This document shows, piece after piece, positions 1 through 11,771 of a stretch of 64,000 nucleotides of DNA. Made by a program: the position numbers and the translations under genes. The stretch is from Sesamum alatum (taxonomy: Eukaryota; Streptophyta; Magnoliopsida; Lamiales; Pedaliaceae): assembly GCA_034509735.1 (NCBI GenBank), contig JACGWO010000010.1, positions 18,489,193 to 18,553,192 of the forward strand. The letters run 5' to 3'. The notes beneath the pieces are model-generated. The model searched no databases, was not told the origin of the DNA, and saw only the letters and a program-made list of their open reading frames with translations. The first letter of the stretch is position 1. Each line of letters starts with the position of its first letter.

Positions 1-1183
1 ACTTTGTTTACGTTCACTTATATCTGCTATTACATATCTGTTCACTATGCAAACAAAGCCCACGGACTGAGAATCGATTTCGGAGAGTGGGACTACGCTT
101 GGAGGTAGGTCCATGAAATCAGTCTTACCGACTCAGTCCGAAAATCTCCAAGTCAAAGAATCTCGAAAATAGGTACCGGGATTCCCTTTGAGACTTGCAC
201 TAAGCATCTGCTGTCGTATTTCATCGACGGGTGACGAAGGTCGTCTAAGCAGTGTTAGTGGGTCAGCATGCTAGGAAGCAACTGACTGAGGTGACTCGCG
301 GGAACCGTCTTATGGATGACCTTGAGTATGGTCAGCAAGGTATGACGTGAGTTCCCGGTTCCAACGGTACAGGTCAAGTCCTTTGACTTGAGGAACTGCT
401 GAGTTTACCTGTACATCAGGTCTGTATCTTAGATATGGTGAGAGATTGCCAAAATACTCTTGAGTAGTCATAAGCCATGTCTAGTGCAGCTCGGGTGTAC
501 AGAGTGACAGTAGTTTCCAAGAAAGGATCTGTCTCCTGTCAACAGGCATTGACAGTTGAGTCTCATGTATGCTCTGTGTCTTGTCCCTAAAATCTATGGC
601 CACAGTAACTGAACAGAAGGGAAGGTTTCCCTTGCGGCGTTTAGTAAGGACAGACCGACACTTAGGTCCAAAATGGGTACCTGCATTTTCCGTGCCCTAG
701 ACTCTAAGTGATGAGACCGAAGACAGAAGGACAAGTGTACTGTTAGAGCCTAAATGTTCATCCCCGATTATTTCACCTAGTCTCTAGTGCCATGGACCGT
801 TGCTAGATGGCCACCCATGGTAACGGACAGATTCTAGGAATCCGACCAAGTCTAACTGAAAGATGAACCTAAAGAGTCACACACTATCCACACACACTTA
901 GTATTTAATTTGGAATTAAATATTGGAGTAAATGAATGATTAAATTGGATTTAATCGGGTCCTATGTTTTTCTTGGAGAAAATAATTCCTTCTATTTGAT
1001 AAAGGGAATTAAATTAATAAATTGGATTTATTAAGGGAATTAATTTAATGGGCCTAGAATAAATATTAATATTTATTTATTATATTTATTTGGCCTTTTG
1101 GAGTATTTAATAGGATTTAAATATTACATTAAATTAAATTAATGGTTGAGATTTAATGGGAGAGATCAAAGGCTAGGATTGAA

Positions 1184-1244
1184 TTTGACAAGGTCAAATT
1201 CCACTTTGACTAGGACTTTGACTAGGTCAAAATCCTAGTCAAAT
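1184..1244 (+). promoter_or_regulatory. W-box cluster (TTGAC/GTCAA) in LTR U3
   Basis: Within 61 bases there are at least five TTGAC[C/T] cores in both orientations, partly as TTTGACTAGGTCAAA palindromes, about 50-100 bases upstream of the TATA box. TTGAC[C/T] is the established W-box recognised by WRKY factors. The cluster is repeated at 63603-63665 in the sister LTR. Binding is inferred, not shown. Confidence 0.5.
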
Positions 1245-1290
1245 TAAGCTTCTAAAGAGGTGGAGTTTAAAGAGGATTAAACTCTTCCTC

Positions 1291-1298
1291 TATATAAA
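1291..1298 (+). promoter_or_regulatory. TATA box of the LTR promoter
   Basis: TATATAAA followed by ACCCTAGCC, with AC- and CT-rich leader sequence downstream. The same arrangement recurs at 63713-63720 in the related LTR, which supports it as the LTR's own core promoter. Confidence 0.6.
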
Positions 1299-1880
1299 CC
1301 CTAGCCTTGCACCTTTTGAAGCATGATGAAATTCCAACACACACACAACACACACTCATTTTCGGCTCTCTCTCCCCTCTCTCTCGTCCGCCCTCTCTCT
1401 CCACTCTCTCCAAGAAATTCTTTTCTAGTTCTTTTGTTCTTGGAACATTAGAACTTAGATGAATCAATACCGTTAATTCATAACGTGTTGTTGATTCATC
1501 CACTCCAAAATATACACTTGTTCGTTGCTAGCACGACGTTCAAGATACGTGGGTGGATCGTGTGTCACGATTTGGAGGGTCTCAAGAACGAGATCTCGGT
1601 GCAAAACGGGGAACAACGCGTGTAGCTGTTGAAGACGAAAACGATAACGGGTAGGTCTCGTTTAATATTTTCATCCTCTTTAATTTTCTACCCTATGGCC
1701 TCCATGATCATTTACATGTTGTTTACTCATGAGATACACCAAACACCTGGGAATCTCAAGGGTACACCCCTTGAGCGTGTTCTTTAATTTGATTAAAGCA
1801 TGCTTTAAATTTTTGTATTCTATTTTATATCGCGCTTCTGCATTCACGCAATTTCCCGGGATGATCCACATATTCTTTCA

Positions 1881-2128
1881 ATCTCAACTACTTGGCCAAC
1901 AGTTGCTTTCGAACATGCTTTGATTCCACTTCCTCCAATTTTCAGTAGGTGTGCTTTTACTCTCGAATATGAACCCTTATATGCCGCCTTGCAAAGATTA
2001 CATGTGAAGGAAACATTTCCACCCCCTTCACTTCTTCCCGACTTCGTCACAAACATCCATAAAGGTCGAGTATCTTGAGGAGTAGAACCTCCATTGCCCC
2101 CACTATGACTTGCATTTTCCGAATTCAT
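1881..2128 (-). pseudogene. BED zinc-finger N-terminal fragment, hAT-transposase-like
   Basis: Reading from a true ATG at 2126-2128, the product starts with a Ser/Gly/Asn-rich stretch and contains WMFVTKSG, then FTCNLCK and, after a basic RVKAHLLKI segment, a further Cys (KAC). This is the C-x2-C ... H ... C layout of BED zinc fingers, which sit at the N-terminus of plant hAT transposases and their domesticated relatives. The frame runs into the LTR at 1880 with only ~83 residues of its own, so the rest of the protein, if it survives, is left of the window. A MITE sits just upstream of the ATG (2189-2527). A domesticated BED gene is possible, but nothing here distinguishes it from a dead hAT copy. 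Confidence 0.6.
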
Positions 2129-2188
2129 TGCTCAGTTATATGGAAGTACAATTCAATTCTAAAAAGACAAAAAATCAAAAACAAAATG

Positions 2189-2527
2189 GGGTAAATTACA
2201 TCTACCTCCCCTGACGTTTGGTATAATTACAAATACCCCCCTGAGGTTTATAACCATATAAGAAATAACCCATTTTCATCCATTTTATGGGTGAACTGAC
2301 CAAAATGCCCTTATGCATTTTATTTAATTTTCAAAATTTTTTAAAGTTTTTTTGGACTATAATGATCAGGGAGAGGTTCTTAAAGTTTTTCACACAGAGA
2401 AGTTAATATGCAATTTGCTCCGATTGATTTTTCTGCAAATTTAACTAAAAAATTAAGGGCAAAATGGTCAATTTCAGACCTTTGGTTGAAAATTACAAAC
2501 CTCAGTGGAGGTAGATGTAATTTACCC
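2189..2527. mobile_element. Mutator-type MITE (GGGTAAATTAC family)
   Basis: Imperfect terminal inverted repeats start GGGTAAATTACATCTACC and end in the reverse complement. The element is flanked on both sides by aaacaaaatg (10 identical bases; 9 is the Mutator norm). Internal text such as TACAAATACCCCCCTGAGG and CCAAAATGCCCTTATGC recurs in the MITEs at 26723, 28342, 33283, 49867 and 57621, so this is one family. No ORF of note. Confidence 0.8.
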
Positions 2528-2749
2528 AAACAAAATGATCGTCAATAACACACTAAATGCCATCATCTGAATGCACACAAAATAATCAATTAATTCCAAT
2601 TGAATGCACACTAACTACATTAAAAACTAATCAGCTTAATTCCAAAATAAAAAAAAAAAATGCCATCATCTACACCAAATGTACACTAGGTCACTAACAT
2701 TTTCAATTGAATTCACAGTTGCTCCAAGTAAATCAAGCAAAACAAAAAC

Positions 2750-4870
2750 TTGAACTGTTGAACCTGGGATGGATCGCGATCTAAAGGATCTAGGTAGGGT
2801 GCTATCTTTGACAGAGGAAGAATTGGGAAAGATCAAAATCCCTTCGAAAATATGGCAAAAAAGGGAAAATATGCAATAGTCGTTGGTAGCCAAGGTTTTA
2901 TCTCGAAAGTGGGTGAACTTTGAGGCTCTTAGGCTCGCACTCTATCGTATGCTAAACCCAGGGAAAGGAATGATTTGCGGAACGCTTTCTTATTACGTTT
3001 AATCACATTGTTGACTTCAATCGAAGCTTGGTATAGAAGGAAGTTTAAAGGAAGAGACATTCTTGGCGGCATAGTTGGCGTGTTGGCTTTGTACCTTTTC
3101 CCTTCTCATTCAAGATTTTGGTTCAATATGTCCAAGTGTTTTCGAGGTAGCAAGTGTCGTAGCAGCCAGTCGAAGGATTGGTCTCGCCGTTCCCGTCTTG
3201 GCTAGCATTTACAGAGGTTTGAATAAGATTTCTAAACACCCAAAGACCTACTCGCGTGCATTCTCCATTCCTGATTAACTTTGTTTATAATTGGATAGCT
3301 TATTATTTTAAGACTTACTACCCAATCTTGCAAAGTGTTCCTGGCCCAAAATGATGTTTTTCTCAGGCGAAGGTGGTGCGAAATACTATGATCTGCAAGA
3401 GGCGAGAAAGCGGCTTCACAGAGGTAACTTTATCTCTTGGACCTGCAATATGATCATTTCTCATTCATAGAGAACGGGCATGCCGAAGAATTTGAAGAAG
3501 CTTATTTCATGGCCGTTCACTTAAACTATCTTCCTTTGCGGCAAGGCGATCATTTTGTTGTCGAGCCCTATAGCTCCCATCGATTCGTTTATCAATTTGG
3601 TTTCTTACAAGAAGTATCAAGAATTCTTTCACAAGACGTTCATGAGGCCTCTTTGGAAGTTGGAATCTAATAATGGCGTTTGTGCATCATTTTCAAGACT
3701 ATGGAGAAAGTGTGGTTTCATTCCATGCCCGCAAATGTAAAGAAGTTCTCCTCCGAGACGTACAAAAGGTGGTGGACTGAAGTTCATGGTGGCTACCTTG
3801 AAAAAAATGTGGCGAGGTTGCTTGCCTCAAGCCCAAGTCAAGTTTCTCCCAAAGGCAAAGAGTGTGGTGAAGGAGTTATCTGAGATTAACCTCGCGAGCA
3901 AGCTATCTCTTCTCCCCAAGTGAAATTCTCAAGTGATCGAACCCCTTGAAGTGAATAAGAAGAAAATCGCGACTCATCCCTTAGAAGTAAGTCGGAGTAT
4001 CAACCCCGATCATCATTGGAAGACGCCGAAAAGGCATCCCAACCATTCAAAGCCAACAAGAGTTGATGTTGACGGTAACGTCTCAAGTCATGCACCATCG
4101 ATGTTGAATTTTGTCAAGGAGTTTGTTTTTCTTACACTTTCCCGCCTTTTTTTTTAACAATAAGATCTTCTTTTGTTTCTAACTCAAGTTGATGCGTTGT
4201 CATAGCTCGAAGATGACATCTTACCCATCGAAGATGATGAGACTTCTCAAGACAGTTGAGGATCGACTTTTGGGTCTAACTTGTTGGCTACAACTCTTCC
4301 ACTTGGAATGGAGCATAAGAGAAAACAAACTTCTTGTCATGCCGCGGTCTCGGTATTTGAAGGCGAGAGGTTTGTTCTTAATCATCAAAAGGAGTTCCTG
4401 AAAAAACTGTGGAGGGATCTTTACATGAAAATATCAAACATTCCAATTGACTTCACTTCATCAGTTAAAGAAGACGTTTACTTCGTTCTTGAATCCATGA
4501 GGAGCTTTCAAAAGTTTGATATTTCAATAGTGGAAGATTCGTTGAACGTGTTCTTTGCCAAGGCTGCTGCTTATGATGAGGCGAGGTCGTCGTCTTCTGA
4601 AAGGTTATCCAAAGTCTTCTCGAGCGGCGATTAAAGGAAGCCAACGATCGTCTTCAAGAAGCTCGAGCTAAAGAGAGTGAAGAGGCTTTCAAGGTCCAAT
4701 CCACTATGGACAAACTGAAGCATGTTGAGAAGGAGCTTGTGAATTTGATGGAACAAAGGATGAACTTGTGTGCTACTCTGAAAGGAGAAAAACAAGTTTT
4801 TCATAGTGCAGAGTTCATGAAATTGTGGAAGAAATTGTAACGCTTGAGAATACCAGCCCCCTAAATGATG
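2750..4870 (+). pseudogene. Plant mobile domain (PMD)-like gene, degenerate, with C-terminal coiled coil
   Basis: Frames rejoin into a PMD-type protein: VLASIYRGLNKIS (~3200), KMMFFSGEGGAKYYDL with RGNFISWTCNM (3350-3450), EEFEEAYFMAVHLNYLPLRQGDH (~3490-3550), SSHRFVYQFGF (~3580) and YKRWWTEVHGGYLEKN (~3760-3810). These phrases are typical of the PMD found in MAIN/MAIL proteins and in transposon-borne ORFs. Residues from 4620 to 4800 form a heptad-like, charged coiled coil (DRLQEARAKESEEAFK). Several stops and frameshifts separate the blocks, so no intact protein is made. It lies antisense to the gag/protease remnants on its right. Confidence 0.6.
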
Positions 4871-4980
4871 AAATGGTTGTGAGTTTGGAGGATTCAAGAA
4901 CAAATTTGGAAGTCATGTTCTTTTTCCTTTTTTCCTCTTTCTTTTTTTGTTTTTTTCTTCTTGTTTTTTCAGGCGTAGTG

Positions 4981-6700
4981 TCATTTCAAGAATTTTCCAT
5001 TCATCGGGCCTATCATCAAGTCATCTCCAGCATCTCTTTCTTCAACATCATTATTTTGAATTAAAGTGAGGTGGTAACCTTCCATAATGTCTTCTTCAGC
5101 ACCATTGTTCATATAATTAGATGATGCTACACTTTTTCTATCATCTTCATCACTGTAGTGAGCTTGCGTGATGATCGTGGTTTGTACTTTAATCTTTAAG
5201 ATTCTACCACATGATATGGCCAAGGTCATGTGACGTCTCATTCTGGAAGGAATCAAGCTTTTTAGATTTTCTGTACATGAGGACTTGATGTTTTTCTTCG
5301 AATTTGCGGTCACCTTGAACATGCTTTTCTTTTGATACAACACTCTTCTGCGTGGACCAAGCCTATCGAAGATAGATGATTGTTGAATTCTCCACGCATC
5401 ATTATTTTATGTGGGCCAAGTCTTTGGAACACAGATTATCGTGGATTTTCCTTTCCTTTTTTCATCCTCAGTTGAAGAGCACTCTTCAGTGACGTAATTA
5501 TTGTTGACCCTCTTTATGGCGATGCAGATAGGCTTAGGAGGGGTAAAACCAATACCTACATGAGAATTTTGAATTGCATGTCTCTTTTTCTTCGACGTCA
5601 CTTGGTAGCATTTAGTCGGCGTACTTGTTTACGTCGACTTCCTGGGGGAGTTTCCCTAAATTAACCCTTTCTTGTAGATTATATCCGGCTTTGGCAAGAA
5701 GTTTGTACGTTTTGGGGTAGAAACCTTTTGCAGTTTTTAGCTCTGAGGCTCTCCATGCTCCATTTTTGGTCCTTGAGTTGGTCGCACGAACCCTTTGAGT
5801 GGTTAAGGCTTCCTTGCATCAAGATTTGTTGGTGGAAGTACCAAATCTTTTAACAAGTCAAATCCTATGAGAGGGGATTTTTCTTTCGGACCGCTTTCAC
5901 TAGCACCCGCCGAAGAGGTCACTTTGTTTTTACTTTCCTCATCTGGATTGGTTGGTTGTTTGGATTTCCCGATGCATGTGTCTTGTTTAGCTTTTGTATT
6001 CCCGGGGTAATATTAGCTTCGGCGAAATGAGACTCAACATCGATGAATGGTTTGTCATCATCAAGCACTTTCTTCACAACACCGTCTCGTGAATACTTGA
6101 AGCATTGGCGCCAAGTAGAAGGAACCACGCTATTCTTATGTAGCCAAGGTTGGCCGAGAAGCATGTTGCATACGTCTTGACATCAATGACCTAGAACAAT
6201 TCGGTTGACGACATATCCTCTATCAACAAGTTTATTCTTATGATGTCGAGAGCCCTTTGCGCCCCTTAGTTGCAGTGTTGGATCATCAGGTGACTATTTG
6301 TTAGTTTGTCCATGGGAACCCCCAACTCCTTCATTGTGCATAATGGCAGAATATTTACCGAAGAACCTCCGTCAATTAATATACGGCTAACCTTTTACTC
6401 ATTTGCATTACAAGTTACGAACAATGGCCCGTTTGTGTAGCTTGGAGCCAAGTAGTAGATCTTCATCAGTAAAGGTCATTGCTGACATGCATTCATCCTG
6501 ATCAGAGGAATCTTTCTTTTCAAGTAGTTCATCCTTGTTGATTGTAGTGTCATTCCCATACGTGGTATTGCACAAAGCTTTTCTACCATCAAAAGGTCCG
6601 CACTTGGTTGTCACATGATTTGCTGTCGCAAAATCCTTTTCAAGAGAGATTTTACCTTGGTGAGCTAACGGCATAACCTTGTCCTTGAACACAAAGCAAT
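4981..6700 (-). pseudogene. Tat-like gypsy protease/pre-RT region, broken
   Basis: Minus-strand pieces at 5919-6164 (MLLGQPWLHKNSVVPST, then QCFKYSRDGVVKKV), 5407-5601 (GIGFTPPKPICIAI) and 4981-5343 (a stretch around IPSRMRRHMTLAISCG followed by acidic residues) occur in the order seen between protease and RT of Tat-type polyproteins. The MLLGxPWLH phrase follows the protease domain. Stops separate all pieces. RT, which should come next at lower coordinates, is missing. Confidence 0.5.
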
Positions 6701-6749
6701 CTTGTATTGGTTCTCCAACTAAATGATGATATTTGCAGTACTTTGTCTC

Positions 6750-8150
6750 ATCTATTCGTTCGGCTTCTTCAGGTCGCTTTTGGGCAAGTCGATAAGGTTA
6801 GCTTCCAACAAGTCATCAAATATTTTGGGGACATCGAAATCAAGGAAGGATATTTCTTTGCTTGCATTTCCTTCAAGGTTAATTTTATTTGTGGTCTCCA
6901 ATAAGGAGCGTGTTCTTTGGAATGCTACCGTTATTTGCCTTGTTTCGAAGCTTGAAGGGCCACATTTACTGCCATTGATTCCTTGCTTAGAGCTTCTAAA
7001 TAAGGCTTCTTGCTTTTCTTTGGTCCTGCGGGGTTCTAGAACAAGTGGTCCTTCCACTCCACTTGTTGTCATACTTAACTCCATATCATGTGCTCGAGTG
7101 GCTAAGTCTTCGAAAGATTTAGGTAGGATTCCTTGGAGAATATATCATAGGCCCCAATGCATCCCTTGAATGCACATCTCAACGGTGAAAGCTTTAAATA
7201 ATCGATCTTTGCAATTAAGGCTCAGATTCCTCCACCTATTGATATAATCGAAGACCGACTCATCCTACCACTGGTGGAAATTTGTAAGCTCATACATGCT
7301 GGCAGTCCGCCTAATGCTATAGGATCGATTGAGAAATTCTTGCTCTAGTTGTTCCAATTCATCAATTGAACCGGCCTCCAAATAAATATACCAATCAAAT
7401 GCGTTGCCTTTCAGTGATTGGACAAACTATTTGACCTAGATGATCCCCATATGTTCCAGCATTGTTGCACGTTTCCACGAAGTGAGCCACGTGTTGCTTA
7501 GGATTGCCTTTGCCATCAAATTGCTGGAACTTTGGTGGTTGGTAGCCCGTCGACATCTTCAAACTGTCAATCCTTGGAGTGTAAGGCTTGGAGTAACTAA
7601 AGGATGATCTTGAGCTTCCCTCAACCTTACTCTGATGTCCCTTCAATGAATTCTTTCAGTTGGTCTACCAGAATCAATCCATCAGACGAGACTTGAAGCT
7701 CCTTTTCAGATTTATCCTTCTCGGTATAATGTTGCTTTGTGGATACTTCTACTTCATCATGAGCCTCAACTTGTTTCCCTCTAATATGACTTGTGTCAAC
7801 GTTTTTTGGTTTATTGACTAACCAAACAATTTGGGCATCTTACTCCTGGACATGCTTTATGAGTACTTCGATGGCTCTTGTTAAACTTGCAATTTGCTCT
7901 TCTATGGGTATAGCATTTGTCACCATGATCGGGGCCACATTCATTGTGAAGGAGTAGCTAGACACGGAGCGAGGAGGGGACGGAGGAGATTTATGTTCGC
8001 CATCTTCACTTACATGGCTAGGTATGATGAAGTCTTTCGAAGCACACTTAATGGGAGGAGTCATCTGGGAAGGTTCCTTAAGTTTCTTCGACATGCTCCT
8101 AGTAGTAACGCCGATACTTTTCGTACTAGCACTTGAAGACTTTGATGACA
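6750..8150 (-). pseudogene. Tat-like gypsy gag, broken
   Basis: The N-terminal piece (8150-7840) has a Ser/Thr-rich start, GVTTRSMSKKLKE and a short helix near EEQIASLTRAIEVLIKHVQE. Next, at 7646-7395, comes PPKFQQFDGKGNPKQHVAHF, the typical opening of the gypsy gag domain. Out of frame, 7395-7080 continues with gag-like residues, and 7084-6752 contains a conserved linker (SFLDFDVPKIFDDLLE). The first codon of the family frame reads TTG, not ATG. At least three stops or shifts interrupt the gene. Confidence 0.6.
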
Positions 8151-8264
8151 AGTTTGCAATTCACAATCTTCATAGCTTTTCCTTGAGTATTAATCTAAAT
8201 ACTTCATACTTTGATGAAGGGAAGAGATGAGAGGTAGAGGGGTCCCATTGGGCGTGCCAAAATT

Positions 8265-9120
8265 TGTAAACAAATTTTCGTGTTCCTCTATTTATCGAAA
8301 CAAGAAAATATTACAAATAAGTTTCTTTGAATTTGATTGAATATTTTTGGGTGAGAAATCTCTATTTAAAACCTTTGATTCTTCACTTCAAGAACGTGAT
8401 CTTTGATTTCAGCAACTTCAGAGGTGAAACTTTATGTTTGATCCCCTTTTATGTTGACGTTGACTTTAAATAACGTTAATTTGGGGGTCGTTGAGTTGTT
8501 CTCGGATTCAATGCTATGAATTTGGAGATATTTGACTTGAATTTAAATTTTTTGGTGGATTTGAAGCTCTAATCTTCTGCCAAGGTGGACTTGCTTCTTG
8601 ATAACATTAATTCACTGGTCTTTTGACTTCTTCTTGAATCGAACGTTGGCTTTCGATGATTTTCGCGTTGAACGCCTTGATTCTTGCCTTGAACACCGTG
8701 GATCTTCCTTGATTTGCGGTTGAGAAGATTTGGAGACTTCTTGAATGCTCTCTTCACTTATCTTTAATTGTGTGTGTTTAACTTAGTGTGTGTTTTGTGT
8801 TTTGAATGAGTTTCGAGGACCCTTTTATATATAGATGTAAAAGAGGTAGAGTTGTGGTAAACTTGAACACTATTTTATATTATTTCTTTATTTTAATTTA
8901 AATAGACAAATACATTAAATATTTAGGAAGACATGATTGGTCCATTTTGATATTGTCTCTTTAATATTTGTATTTTTTTTAAAAGAGATAATATTGAAAA
9001 ACATTTGTCTTGACTTGATTGGTCGAAACACCTCAGCTTGACACTTGTCGGACGTTGATTTGATGATGAAAATTATATTAAAATATCAATTAAATTAATT
9101 ATTATATTTTCCCCACAACA
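8265..9120 (-). repeat. LTR of the Tat-like gypsy element
   Basis: On the minus strand the block starts TGTTGTGGGG at 9120 and ends TTTACA at 8265 (TG...CA), directly followed by TTTTGGCACGCCC, which has the look of a primer binding site. A TATA box (CCTTTTATATATA on the plus strand, 8821-8833) lies ~0.3 kb from the LTR start. Only one LTR copy is visible, so the ends are inferred from TG/CA and the adjoining primer-site-like sequence. Confidence 0.55.
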
Positions 9121-9165
9121 AAGCTAAATATGTATTACTATAGTAAGTCACACCCTCGAATTACC

Positions 9166-10575
9166 ATGGACTTTTTCTCCTCCCCAACGGCCAACCCTAC
9201 TGGCGACGGAATAGCGGACACGAGCGTTGGTACTGATGAGGATGCTGCTTGTCATAGGAAGTTCAATTATTCTAAGTTTTCCAATCTAGCATATAGAGTG
9301 CTAGGGGAGGGGGACATGGATGCACTTAGGACTCCCAAGCGGTTTAAGGTGCGATGGGCAGAGCGCTGTGGCTTCAGTTCAGTCGGGGAAACCTCTTGCT
9401 CTGCAAGGGCGATTACTGAAGTAGCATCCTCACCTACACGCACAGAGGGTTGTTGTGTGATGCAATTCCCCAGTGTTAACACTACTCCTACTTTGGCTAG
9501 GGCTCCTACTAGGGTTTCTCTTAAACAACTGCCAAAACAACCTTTGCATGAGACAAGTCAAGATGGGTCTGCACACTAGACCAAGGTGATGCCAGAATCT
9601 GTATCGGATCAGTTCATTTTCATACTAAGGACAACTCCCATGTAGATTCGATTGCGGACGCGTTTGAAAAATCGAGTAGGAAAACCCTGCACTATATTCG
9701 GTCGGATGTTCAGAATGGTGAGATCATTATGCAACCTATGATGGAGGTGGTGAATAAAGGGGCTCGGCGGTGGCAAGCCACTACGGTAGGGTATTTTCTT
9801 GGGAAATTTTTTTTCTTTCCCTCGTTGGAGGCATTCGCTAAATCAATGTGGCCGGCTCTACGAAACATGGTAGCCTTGCAAAATGGTTCTATTTCTTCAA
9901 CTTCAAGATGGAGGAAGCGATGGCTGAAGTTATTGAAGGGGGCCTGTGGCTATTCTAGGGACAACCGATTGCCTTACAATGATGGGAACCCGTCATGTCT
10001 CTCTTGCGACACACGCATAAGATGGTCCTTGTGTGAATCAAACTGCGAAATCTCCCCGTTGAGTATTGGACGGGTGAGGGTCTGAGCATGGTGGCTAGCG
10101 GAATTAGTTAACCCCTATATCAAGATGCGATTACGCGTAATAGTTCTCGTGTGGACTATGCAAGAGTGTATGTTATTGTGGATTTCAAGGCCACACTCCC
10201 TAAACATCTCGTGCTTCTTATGCCGACGGAGGCGGGAGGGGTGCAACACACGCATAAAGTTGTTATTGAATACAAATGGTTACACCGTAAGTGTACGTAA
10301 TGTCAATCGCTCAGACATGAGGCAACTCATGCCCAATACTTCGAAAGGAAACACATAAGGCCAAGCCTATCTAGGTTTTTATGCAAAGACGCCCTACTCG
10401 ACCCGAGACCACATAGCATGAGATGCAAGCTCGAGGGGGGAGCGATACTCAGAACAATGTAGGACGATGTGGTGATGACAAAAGGAAAGGAGATAGTGGT
10501 ATATAATCCATTTGAAACTCTATAAGACAACTGCGACGATGTTCTTCTCTCTGAATAGGGCCCTAAAGCATGCAA
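9166..10575 (+). pseudogene. L1 LINE ORF1-like protein (DUF4283 + zinc knuckle), broken
   Basis: A true ATG at 9166 opens a 138-codon frame ending at 9579. Coding similarity continues in other frames: a DUF4283-type RNA-binding-like domain around 9770-10200 (HKMVLVWIKLRNLPVEYW near 10010-10070), then ...CQSLRHEATHA at ~10290-10330, the CX2C...H part of a CCHC knuckle. This order is that of plant L1 ORF1 proteins. Many stops. It begins 45 bases to the right of the gypsy LTR end, so the LINE 5' end may lie there. Confidence 0.55.
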
Positions 10576-10593
10576 CCCTCATAAGGGTTCTCT

Positions 10594-11372
10594 ATGATCT
10601 CGATCACCTCATGGAATGTTCGGGGTCTCAACCTGCGAGACCATAAAAAAGCAGTGCATGATCTTATTGTTGAATTTCGGTTGAAGTTATTAGTGTCCTG
10701 GAGACCAGAGTGATGGAACATAATTGTAGGCAGATACAGAATGCAATTAAACAAACTTGGACGTGGTATGTGAATTATAACTTGGCCTTGGGAACCGCAC
10801 TTAGCTGGGGTGAACTCTGATGTTCTCTTGCTAGATGCACTGGATTCTACGGGCCAAATGATCCATTGCCTGGTGCAAAATCCATTTACACGATGCTCAT
10901 GCTATGTCTCTATGATTTATGAAGCGAATGATCTTTTTTCTCGTCAAACTCTCTGGCATTCATTAACCCCTCTCCCCCCTTCTGTGGTGGATCACAATTG
11001 GGTTGTTATGGGAGATTTTAACGCATTCTTGGATATTAGTGAGGTTAGTGAAGGAGCGACCGTACAAAGTGGTGTCATGGAGGAGTTTGGGGAGTGTTTG
11101 GCAACGGCACGATTAGTCACTCTCCGATGACGGGTCCCCCTTTTTCACGACATAATTATAGCTCGGATAGTCCGAGTCAGTGGCATAGACTTGACTGTGC
11201 TATTGCTAATGAGATTTGGTTGGCGTCATGGCCAAATTGCTTCTATGAGTGTGCGACACCGAGGACGTCGGACCACAGCCCTTTAACTTTGCGCCCACAA
11301 CAGACCATTACTAGGTGCGAAGGCTATTTCGATTTGATAACTTTATCATTATTAGAATTCATTATAGCGATC
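10594..11372 (+). pseudogene. L1 LINE ORF2 endonuclease domain, truncated
   Basis: ATG at 10594 gives MISITSWNVRGLN, the standard opening of the apurinic-like (EEP) endonuclease of L1 ORF2. After stops, VVMGDFNAFLDISEVSEG (11006-11060) carries the conserved GDFN, and RTSDHSPL (11260-11285) the catalytic SDH. The fragment ends near 11372 in AT-rich sequence, before any RT. With 9166-10575 it makes a 3'-truncated L1 copy. Confidence 0.65.
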
Positions 11373-11736
11373 AAATAAAAAAATTTGTCACTTAATACAT
11401 ATTATACTAATAATTTTAGTATTATAATCACCACTACAAAATTATATATATATTCCATACACTATAAATTAATGACTTGAAACTCATAGCAAATCAATAT
11501 CATCTATTATGAGAAAGCTTAAGGCCACGGTGATATCACCACTACGTCTATACTAATAACTTAAGTTTTGACCACGGTTATATAATCAACATTTATCATG
11601 ATTAATATACCTATGGCCAAAATATTTGCTTTGGTTTCTAACTGTAGCTAATATTTAATTTGGCCTCGCTACAAAAATCAAACAACGACAAACAGTGGTT
11701 GCGCAATCTTATTAATTAGTATTTATCACTTTTTTT
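11373..11736. other. AT-rich spacer with CACTA-MITE-like remnants
   Basis: No gene seen. CACTAC at ~11431, repeated words such as GACCACGG and CATGATTAAT, and GGCCTCGCTAC are shared with the CACTA-type MITE remnants at 29366-30240 and 51715-52122. Boundaries cannot be fixed. Confidence 0.35.
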
Positions 11737-11771
11737 TTAAAACAAAAAACCAACAACTTTCATTAATAACG

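Larger units (their letters stand above)
1..1880 (+). mobile_element. LTR of a ~2 kb LTR-retrotransposon family (5' part outside window)
   Basis: This block matches, base for base over most of its length, the LTR that starts at 62325, and more loosely the LTRs at 13140-15373 and 58715-60713. Its right end is placed at the CA of CTTTCA (1880), aligned with the ends of the two copies that have target duplications. The first ~120 bases of the LTR lie left of the window. A TATA box (TATATAAA, 1291-1298) is followed by CA- and CT-rich leader. A cluster of TTGAC motifs lies at 1184-1244, just upstream. The following five bases are atctc, so a matching copy would be expected left of the window if this is a solo LTR. 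No coding capacity is claimed. Superfamily is probably copia, because a copia fragment lies beside related LTRs, but this is inference. Confidence 0.8.
2700..9120 (-). mobile_element. Decayed Tat-like Ty3/gypsy element with antisense PMD gene
   Basis: Reading right to left: an LTR (8265-9120), primer-binding-type sequence (TTTTGGCACGCCC), gag remnants (8150-6750), protease-region remnants (6700-4980), and then an opposite-strand PMD-like gene (4870-2750). RT, RNase H and integrase are absent. The deletion junction is probably near the T-rich tract at 4918-4970. The left LTR is not found. Extra antisense ORFs between pol and the 3' LTR, some PMD-like, are known in the plant Tat lineage, so I read this as one element. 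The left boundary (2700) is approximate. An independent PMD gene beside a gypsy fragment is the alternative. Confidence 0.55.
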
